Below are positions 7,837 through 13,846 of a stretch of DNA of 13,846 bases, piece after piece (within the stretch, counting starts at the first letter, position 1; each line of letters opens with the position of its first letter). Below the pieces are notes generated by a model. It ran no database searches. It was not told the DNA's origin and was given only the letters and a program-made list of their open reading frames with translations. The stretch lies in contig JAUMYK010000018.1 in assembly GCA_030528665.1 (NCBI GenBank), positions 8,615 through 22,460 of the forward strand, given 5' to 3'. The position numbers and the translations under genes were made by a program. The stretch comes from a bacterium (lineage in GTDB: Bacteria > Patescibacteria > JAEDAM01 > Absconditabacterales > Absconditicoccaceae).

Positions 7837-9543
7837 TTGACAAATAAAAATTATCCTATATCATTAGAGGAAAGTATTTTATTTCCTTTAGTGATGATGG
7901 CTAAGCTCAATAATGCACATGCTCCTAATAGCTCTTCCTCTACTTCTGAACAGCGATCTGAGTGGCAGGAGATGCGTGAAGCACGCAAGGAATTGGTAGC
8001 ACTTTTGCAGGGTAATGAGGATTGGCAGCAAGTCAAGCAACTTTTGGAGCATATCAAGCAAAAGGGATTTACAGGAGTTAACCAAGCTATTGCATTTTCT
8101 GTGAGGATTCAAGAGCAACTGAGAGCCAAGATTGAGGCTGGTGAAATGGAATATGTCACTAGAGGACAAGAGGGAGAGATTTTTAAGGTAGCGGTGGATT
8201 TAGATGGCGAGATCAAGGAATTTATTGTGATCAAGCAGAGATATGATCAGTCGCATGTCCATCATGAGGCGAAAATGTTTGAACAGGCTGCATTTTTACT
8301 CAATAAAACCTCAACAATCTGACTCAAAACGCCAGAGTACTATGGGATTATTGGTACTCAAGATGGCAATGCATATCTGGCTATGGAATATATCCGTGGA
8401 AAAACGCTGTATACCCTTCAATTGGAACAGATTTTAGAGTATTTTTTGAAATATTATCCAGATACTCAGCCTTATCTTGCTCGTTATCAAAATCAGCTTT
8501 GAAAGATTGATCTTGTCAATGATACGCTGGCAGAGGAGGCTTTGATTGACTATATCAAAAGGATGGCATATCAGGCACAGGATGCTAGGATATATGCAGA
8601 GGATGGTGTGCTAAAGAAAACAGCTTTTGAGGAAGAGTTTCCAGCGTTTTTTCCTTTGTCGCAGTTGAGATTGAATGCGGATACTTTGAGGATGATGCTC
8701 AAAACGATCTATGATACGATGCGTACTCAGCACAAGATTGCACTTTTTACTCCTCAGGAAGCTATACAACTGGAGGAGCAACTCAGAACTGGGTTTAAGG
8801 TTTTGCATCAGCAGGGGTTTTATCATAGAGATGTGGGAGGGAATCCGAGAAACTTGATGCTAAGAAAAAATGAAAATGCTGACTGGGAGCCAGTATTGAT
8901 CGATTTTGGAAAGTCAGTTTTTGATCCTAGTTTTGCCAAACAGTGAGAATATGGGCAAGGAGCTTGACCGTATAGAGAGCCTGGATTACAAGGGGATTTG
9001 GATGGTTATATTCCTGATTTACGCATTGTGGATTATATCAAAGCCTCTCAGCAGAGAGAGGAAACTGAGGAAGAGCTATGGAAGCAGGAGAAAAATCGTG
9101 TTTTGATTGAGGGGACTCCGATTTCTAAGTATTTAGCTCGTAATTTTGCTCGTATCAAAACAGCACTAGGATTATCGCTTGAGCGTTTGCCTCAGGTGGA
9201 GCTACAGATATGGGCTGCGAATCATCTGCGTTCTTATCTGGAAATTTCAATTAAAGAATGAGGAACCCAAAAAGCACAGCATTGGACTCGAGCATATCAG
9301 GGAAGTAGCAATTATTTTGCACTTTTGGACTGGGATAAAGTGAACAAGCAATTGCTTGTTACTCCTGCTACTGAGCGTAATCTTTTACAGCTTTTGATGC
9401 AACTTGAACAGAGGCAGTTTTTTGAGCTTTATGCTTGGATACAGGAGCAGAGACAGACTGCCAAGGGAAAAAAGAAGGCATATCTTGATTATTTTGTGAA
9501 GTTTTTTGAGGTGGCGAGGGGAGCATTCCTTGAGCAGGATTAG
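7837..9543 (+). CDS. Divergent protein-kinase-like protein, 568 aa
   Basis: An open frame from TTG 7837 to TAG 9541-9543 with five TGA glycines (8320, 8500, 8944, 8965, 9259). Kinase landmarks: Gly-loop-like GQEGEIFKV (110-118), Lys133 in IVIKQ, Glu144 in HHEAKMF, hinge YLAMEYIRG (180-188), catalytic loop HRDVGGNPRNLML (His330, Asp332) and DFG at 356-358 (LIDFGKS). About 140 residues lie between hinge and HRD, much longer than usual, so an insert of roughly 110 residues is inferred. In the catalytic loop Asn sits at +4 and +7 from Asp, not the canonical +5. The last 200 residues are helical and unrecognised. No signal peptide is seen, so cytosolic action or secretion by another route. The start is uncertain: there is no upstream ATG before an in-frame TAA, and GTG 7891 or ATG 7894/7897 are alternatives. 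Probably in an operon with the preceding gene. Confidence 0.8.
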
Positions 9544-9558
9544 GAATTTTTGATTGAT

Positions 9559-9586
9559 TTGCAACGAGTGGTCAAATCGCTATACT
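9559..9586 (+). promoter_or_regulatory. Promoter TTGCAA-N16-TATACT before ABC-F gene
   Basis: TTGCAA (9559-9564), 16-bp spacer, TATACT (9581-9586). The transcription start predicted near 9593 lies 23 nt before ATG 9616 and after the earlier in-frame TTG at 9550, supporting 9616 as start. Confidence 0.65.
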
Positions 9587-9615
9587 CTTTGGCAGATTTA
9601 GTTTTCTGTGTGGAG

Positions 9616-11559
9616 ATGTGGTATTTGCAGGTAGAAAATTTGACCAAAGTGTATGTGGACAAGCCGATTGTGGATCAGCTTTCTTTTTCGCTTTTACAAG
9701 GGCAAAAGGTCGCTCTCGTTGCTAAAAATGGCGGTGGAAAGACGACCTTACTCAAATTGATTATGGGGGAGCTAGACAAGACAGATGGGAAAGTAGAGTT
9801 TAGAAAAGGGATAAAAATCTGATATCTTGCTCAGGATTTTCAGTGAGATCTGGAAATGCAGGTATTGGACTATCTTTTTGCGAGTGAGCATCCTGCAGCA
9901 CAATTGATCAAGGAGTATGAAGTATTGCTTCAAGATGAGGGGGCTTATGCTGGGCGTTTTTCGGAAGTCTTACAGAAAATGGAGGAATTGCAAGTTTGGG
10001 ACTATGAATCCAAGGTCAAGACTATTATTACGAGATTGGAACTGGAATGAATATTGCAGCAACAGCTCGCTACGCTTTCTGGTGGAGAGTTGAGAAGAGT
10101 TGCACTTGCCAGAATCTTGATTGATGAGCCTGAGTTTTTGATTTTAGATGAACCGACCAATCATTTAGATCTGCAGATGATCGAATGGCTGGAAAACTAT
10201 CTGAAAAGTCAGGTTTCGACCCTTTTTATGATTACACACGATAGATATTTTCTTGAGAGTGTCTGCAATCAAATTTATGAATTGGATAGAGGCAAGCTCT
10301 ATTGTTATCCAGGGAATTATAGCTATTTTTTGGAGAAGCAGGCTGAGAGGAGGGAAAATGAAGCGATTGTAACTGAGAAAATGAGGCAGTTGCTCAAAAG
10401 AGAGCTTGCCTGGATGCGTAAAGCTCCTAGAGCTAGAGGCACCAAGCAGCGTTATAGAGAGCAGGAATTTTATAAACTCGAGGAGCGTTATGATGCTCAA
10501 AAGGAGGTCTTGTCTGCTGAGGCTGGAGTTTTGGATTTGCCAGTGCAGGAGAGGAGATTAGGTACCAAGGTGTTGAAAATTAAAAATCTGTCCAAGCGGT
10601 TTTGAGATAAATGTATTCTGGATCATTTTTCTTATGAGTTTAAGCATGGTGAGCGTGTTGGTATTATCGGTAAAAATGGGGTTTGAAAGTCTACTTTTAT
10701 TCAGATGTTGCTTGGATTAGAGGGGGTTGATAGCGGTTGGAGTGAGCAGGGTAAGACCGTTGTTTTTGGCTATTATCAGCAGGGAGAAGTAGATTTTGGC
10801 GAAGGAAAGAGGATTATCGATGTGGTCAAGGAGACAGGTGCGTATTTGCGTCTGGCAAATGGAGAACAGCTTTCTGCCAGTCAGCTTTTGGAGCGTTTTT
10901 TATTTCCTGTGCATCAGCAGTATCGTTTTGCTCAGCATTTGAGCGGAGGAGAGAAGAGGAGGCTCTATCTTTTGACTATTTTGATGAAGAATCCTAATTT
11001 TTTGATTTTGGATGAGCCAACAAATGATTTGGATCTGTTGACCTTGCGTGTGTTAGAGGATTTTTTGATGCAATTTTCAGGATGTTTATTGCTTGTTTCT
11101 CATGATCGTTCGTTTATGGATAGGTTGGTGGATCATTTGTTGGTTTTTGAGGGGGAGGGGAAGATTAGCGATTTTTGGGGTACCTATTCGGAATGGAAGC
11201 TCCAGCAGGAAGAAAAAAACAAGAAATCTGATCTTTCTTGATGATGACAAGCTCTTGTTCAAAGGGATACTGCGTTGCAAGGTCAGCCTAGGAATGGGGA
11301 TCAGCATACTCATTTTTTGGCTGAAGAGATGGGAGGAACTCGTACCCAGCTCAGCTCCAAAGAAAAGGCAGAACTTGATCGCCTCGCCAAGGAACTGGAG
11401 GAACTCGAGCAGGAAAAGTGAGAAATTAGTCAGATTTTTGATACCAAGGATTTACCTTATGATGAGATTGCTCTCCTCTCCGAGCATTTAGGGCAGGTAG
11501 TTAAGCAGATTGAGCAGAAAGAGGCGAGATGGTTTGAGTTGATGGAAAAAGGGGCTTAA
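9616..11559 (+). CDS. uup: ABC-F family ATPase, Uup type
   Basis: 647 aa, ATG 9616 to TAA 11557-11559. ABC-F proteins have two ATPase domains and no membrane part; most studied ones act on the ribosome. Domain 1: Walker A AKNGGGKTT (36-44), signature LSGGELRR (from 154), Walker B LILDEPTNHLD (Asp178/Glu179). Linker: basic helical WMRKAPRARGTKQR, as in Uup. Domain 2: Walker A GKNGVGKST (352-360), signature LSGGEKRR (from 442), Walker B LILDEPTNDLD (Asp466/Glu467), switch His in SHDRSF. The C-terminus (about 575-647) is a charged coiled coil (SSKEKAELDRLAKELEELE) typical of Uup. Nine TGA glycines occur (9820, 9844, 10048, 10603, 10684, 11239, 11242, 11245, 11419), one being Gly357 of the second Walker A and three consecutive at 11239-11247. 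The first Walker A begins with Ala instead of Gly. Own promoter; GGAG abuts the ATG. Confidence 0.95.
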
Positions 11560-11652
11560 GGAGGTGTGTTATGGAATTTTCTGGTTGTGGAGCGATGTTT
11601 TTCTTGTTATTTCAGATTTGATCGCTCGTTATTCTGGACTTGATTTTTCCTG

Positions 11653-11665
11653 TCATTCCGGACTT
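11653..11665. repeat. Copy of TCATTCCGGACTT dispersed repeat
   Basis: This 13-base core recurs at 13528, 13551 and 13762, and with one change at 13739. It stands just before the composite GC-rich repeat at 11682, the same order as at the right end of the window. Confidence 0.65.
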
Positions 11666-11681
11666 AACCCATAATCTATAA

Positions 11682-11782
11682 CTCCCTCCGCTTCGCTTCG
11701 CTCAGCACCTCCCTCAATGAGGGAGGACTCAGCTTGTGAGAATGAAGTAATGAAAGTTCCCCCTCAATTGAGGGGGAACTTT
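11682..11782. repeat. Composite ~100-bp intergenic repeat, copy A
   Basis: Starts CTCCCTCCGCTTCGCT, contains hairpin CCTCCCTC-AAT-GAGGGAGG (11708-11726), then AGCTTGTG, and ends in a perfect 30-bp palindrome. A closely matching copy lies at 13571-13664 with the same order of parts. It fills most of the 256-bp gap between two convergent genes. No coding potential is seen in it and no transposase is present, so it resembles a REP or MITE-like element. Confidence 0.75.
11753..11782. terminator. Perfect palindrome, likely bidirectional terminator
   Basis: AAAGTTCCCCCTCAA (11753-11767) is followed directly by its exact reverse complement (11768-11782). A-rich on one side and T-rich on the other, it can end transcripts from both the ABC-F gene (plus) and the repeat protein (minus, stop at 11816). 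Confidence 0.6.
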
Positions 11783-11815
11783 GTTTGCTACTTCATACCT
11801 CTGTATTCATACTTC

Positions 11816-13207
11816 TTACTTTTGAACTGTTTCTGTGTTTTCATTATTTGGAGGGAGTTGTTCTGGGGTTTGTCCTCCTGCTCCAGCTATTTGATCGATC
11901 TTGGTAACTGGATTTTGGAGGAATTCTTTGGTGTTTGTGAGGCTGGAGGATCAGATTTCTTTGGTTTTTTGCAAAAGTTTGCTGGCACCTTGCTGTAGTG
12001 ATGAGAAAATATTTTCTGAACTTACTCCAGTTTTTACTTCTTCCTGTACTGGGGCTTGAGGAGTAGGAGCATCTTGGTTTGCTATTATGGGAGTGGTATC
12101 TGCTGTTGGGAGCGATGTTGGTGGAGCTGAGCTAGGAGTTTCACTTTCTGGTGTTTCTGATGCTGTTTGTTGTATTGGGTTTGCCTCAGGTAGAGATATT
12201 GTAGTCTCCTCTCCACTAGCATCTCCTTCAGTGCTGATTGTGTTTGCTGGATTTCCAGTATCTGGAGCTGTTACTTGTGTATCAGCTGTTTGCTCAGGAA
12301 GTTGTGAAGGTGTGATCAGATTTTTTCATTGATCGACTACCTGTGCACCTACATTTTGCATACTATTGATAGGATTATTAGCAAAGTTTTGTCCTTGTTG
12401 TATTGCTTGTTGTCCGATATTTTGCACAGTTCATAGAGGGTTTGTTGCTAGATTTTGTCCCTGTTGTATTGCCTGTGCTCAGAGATTTTGTGTGCCTTGT
12501 ACGACTTGATTTCAGATATTTTTGGCTCCTTGACCAATCTGGCTTCCAATATCTTGCACAGCTCCTAGAGGGTTGGAAGTCAGGTTTTGAGCGTTGTTTT
12601 GGACACTGTCTTTGAGTTGTCCTCCCATAGCGATTCCTTTGTCAATGAGCGTGTTTGCCTGTCCTGCAATCATATTTGGAGCGTTGGTGATAGTCGAACT
12701 CACGGCAGTGGTTTTTTCTACGATTTTATTTGCCATATTTTGTGTGGTATTTGAGATCGAACCAGCGATATTTTGCGTTTTATTGACAATGGTACTGGAA
12801 ATCTCGCTTGTTTTATTGAGCAGGTTTTGGGTATTGGCGATGAGTTTTTGGAAAAAGCTTTTTTCCTCTACTGGAGCTGAGGTTTCTGGAGTTGGGGTAG
12901 GAGTTGGTAGCGGTTCATTGATGATTGGTGTTTGAGGAGCTGGCATTTCTCCTGGTGCTGTGATATTTTCCTGTATTGGTGCGGTGTTTGGCACTTCTTG
13001 GGGAGTTGGAGTGTTGTTTTGGGCTGCAGGTGGAGTATTTGCTGGAGCTCAGGTTTGTGGGTCTGGCTGTCCTGTAGCTTTTGCGATAAAGCCTACCAAG
13101 CGATTGAGGTTTCTATCAAAAAATCCTTGCTTTTCCTCAGCTGGAGCGATGTTAGAAAGTGGTACTGAAGTGCCATTTTGCACATTGTTGTCTGTTGCAG
13201 TTGTCAT
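11816..13207 (-). CDS. Pro/Gln/Asn-rich protein with 22-aa amphipathic repeats, 463 aa
   Basis: ATG 13205-13207 to TAA 11816-11818, with six TGA glycines (13049, 12512, 12479, 12431, 12326, 11951). No signal peptide or membrane segment is seen. Three modules begin with an acidic 'EEK' type start and a Phe-Phe helix: APAEEKQGFFDRNLNRL near residue 25, APVEEKSFFQKL near 113, and a related ENIFSSLQQGASKLLQKTKE near 400. They are separated by Pro/Thr/Ala linkers such as PTPTPTPETSAP. The middle module is a long amphipathic stretch rich in NKTQN/NTTQN units, followed by four tandem 22-residue repeats (residues 208-295; e.g. NLATNPLGTVQNIGQQAIQQ plus GQ). Composition recalls LEA-like or apolipoprotein-like amphipathic proteins, but no family was recognised. 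It converges on the ABC-F gene. No clear promoter; GAGAAA lies upstream of the ATG. Function unknown. Confidence 0.83.
12323..12586 (-). repeat. Four tandem 66-bp coding repeats
   Basis: Inside the repeat protein, four 66-bp units (12521-12586, 12455-12520, 12389-12454, 12323-12388) encode 22-residue repeats with pattern N(L/F)xxNPLGxVQNIGxQxxxQGQ. Units 1, 3 and 4 share the NP turn; unit 2 lacks it. TGA and GGN interchange as the glycine codon between units, e.g. NIG by TGA in unit 2 and GGA in unit 3. Confidence 0.8.
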
Positions 13208-13255
13208 TTTTGTTTTTCTCAAGAACTAAAGTCTTCATCTTCAAGTGTAATGATT

Positions 13256-13284
13256 TTATAAAAAAAGTCAAAAAATCTGACTTT
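13256..13284 (-). terminator. Weak hairpin upstream of the repeat protein
   Basis: TGACTTT (13278-13284) pairs with AAAGTCA (13264-13270) around a 7-nt loop; on the minus strand the hairpin runs into a seven-T tract and then ATAAAAT. It could stop transcripts entering from the right or act as a leader attenuator 49 bp before the ATG. An AT-rich -10-like TATAAA overlaps the end, so a promoter reading is also possible. Confidence 0.35.
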
Positions 13285-13449
13285 ATTCTTGATGTGTTTC
13301 CAATGCACAAAATAGTGAAGGGGTGAGACTTAAGAGTAAAGAGTTTCACTTTTATAGTATTCTGTGTGTAATGAGTTGTTATTGTGGACTGGATCCGCCT
13401 GTCATTCCGTGCTTGCTCTGTATCATTGTGGACTGGATATGGAATCTAG

Positions 13450-13484
13450 CTCCCTCCGCCTGGTTTCGTTTCGTGGCTCCTTCA
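13450..13484. repeat. Decayed partial copy of the composite repeat
   Basis: CTCCCTCCGCCTGGTTTCG matches the first part of the repeat units at 11682 and 13571, then degenerates (GTGGCTCCTTC). The rest of 13285-13527 holds only AT-rich sequence with AGAGTxAAGAGT-like motifs (13329, 13502, 13713) and no gene I can support. Confidence 0.45.
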
Positions 13485-13527
13485 TTTTTATAGTTCAGAA
13501 TGTAGAGTGAAGAGTGGTAATTGCTTG

Positions 13528-13566
13528 TCATTCCGGACTTGATATCTTCGTCATTCCGGACTTGAT
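13528..13566. repeat. Two TCATTCCGGACTTGAT repeats in tandem
   Basis: Units at 13528-13543 and 13551-13566 are the same over 16 bases, separated by ATCTTCG. Confidence 0.7.
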
Positions 13567-13570
13567 CGAG

Positions 13571-13664
13571 CTCCCTCCGCTTCGCTCCGCTCAGCACCTC
13601 CCTCAATGAGGGAGGACTTAGCTTGTGGGATCGAATGCTGAAAGTTCCCCCTCGGTGAGGGGGA
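13571..13664. repeat. Composite ~100-bp intergenic repeat, copy B
   Basis: Same modules in the same order as 11682-11782: CTCCCTCCGCTTCGCT, hairpin CCTCCCTC-AAT-GAGGGAGG, AGCTTGTG and AAAGTTCCCCCTC-GGT-GAGGGGG. The last palindrome here is interrupted by GGT instead of AAT, and extra G-rich inverted repeats (GCCCGTAGGGC near 13667) follow. Confidence 0.75.
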
Positions 13665-13738
13665 TGCCCGTAGGGCAGGGGGAGCTATTTGCTCAGTGGA
13701 GAGTTAAGAGTTTAGAGTGAAGAGTTTCTGTTTTCTTG

Positions 13739-13786
13739 TCATTCTGGACTTAATCTTTTCGTCATTCCGGACTTGATCCGGAATCC
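13739..13786. repeat. Two more TCATTCCGGACTTGAT units, one forming a hairpin
   Basis: The unit at 13739 has one change (TCATTCTGG). The unit at 13762-13786 extends to TTCCGGA-CTTGA-TCCGGAA, a 7-bp perfect stem with a 5-nt loop. A CCCCGCAACTTTGTGCAGGA element, related to 4722-4740, follows at 13790. Confidence 0.65.
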
Positions 13787-13822
13787 TATCCCCGCAACTT
13801 TGTGCAGGACAGGAAATAAAGC

Positions 13823-13846
13823 AAAAAAGAGAACCGAAGTTCTCCT
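13823..13846 (-). terminator. Intrinsic terminator of a minus-strand gene beyond the right edge
   Basis: On the minus strand GAGAAC-TTCG-GTTCTC, a stem closed by a UUCG tetraloop, is followed by TTTTTT (13823-13828). It implies a leftward-transcribed gene just outside the window. Confidence 0.75.

Noticed and set aside
1163..11559. Cluster of pseudogenes or frameshifts
   Set aside because: Breaks are only TGA, never TAA/TAG or indels, fall at glycine positions of conserved motifs, and occur in housekeeping genes; recoding explains all of them.
12087..12935. Plus-strand open frames of 81 and 113 aa
   Set aside because: Shadows of the repeat protein on the opposite strand, showing only its low-complexity composition.
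13152..13349. 65-aa minus-strand open frame
   Set aside because: Overlaps the start of the repeat protein in another frame and runs through a hairpin; no support.
13379..13606. 75-aa minus-strand open frame
   Set aside because: Made of dispersed intergenic repeats.
13380..13790. CRISPR array
   Set aside because: Repeats are irregularly spaced, differ in length and include hairpin modules; no uniform repeat-spacer pattern or cas genes.

Overview
The window reads as a chromosomal segment of a Candidate Phyla Radiation (Patescibacteria) bacterium that uses genetic code 25, UGA = glycine, i.e. the Absconditabacteria (SR1) / Gracilibacteria (BD1-5) group. Under the standard code most genes fall into fragments broken only by TGA. 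Read with TGA as Gly, nine complete genes and one edge-truncated gene appear. All nine complete genes end on TAA or TAG, and 36 internal TGA codons lie in them, several at invariant glycines: two in the MutS Walker A (TGPNMGGKST), one in the second Walker A of an ABC-F ATPase (GKNGVGKST) and one in its conserved 'GYLxQ' turn. The choice between the two phyla cannot be made from this sequence.

Layout. 1-3838 (minus strand) is an apparent operon, mutS followed by two tandem paralogous lipoproteins with 24 and 27 bp gaps; the second lipoprotein runs off the left edge. 3839-4059 holds divergent promoters. On the plus strand follow a small membrane-anchored protein (4060-4638), an intergenic hairpin region (4639-4939), a secreted VanW-like protein (4940-6055), thyA (6197-7240) with a clear intrinsic terminator, a small protein with a Cys-His-Asp pattern (7413-7793), a divergent protein-kinase-like protein (7837-9543) and a Uup-type ABC-F ATPase (9616-11559). 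Facing them on the minus strand is a Pro/Gln/Asn-rich repeat protein (11816-13207) with four tandem 22-residue repeats. From 13208 to the right edge no gene is supported; that stretch carries dispersed inverted repeats and a minus-strand terminator belonging to a gene outside the window.

Expression signals are consistent. Promoters resembling TTGCAA-N16-TATACT recur before mutS, the small Cys/His/Asp gene and the ABC-F gene, and TTGACA-N17-TATCTT before thyA. They place most starts about 10-25 nt after the predicted transcription start. Shine-Dalgarno motifs are weak or absent.

Functionally, mutS, thyA and the ABC-F gene are housekeeping (mismatch repair, dTMP synthesis, ribosome-associated ATPase). 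The lipoproteins, the membrane protein and the VanW-like protein belong to the envelope. The Cys/His/Asp protein plus kinase-like pair and the repeat protein are the least explained parts. The Cys/His/Asp protein and kinase probably share one promoter and could form a small regulatory or effector unit, but that is inference.
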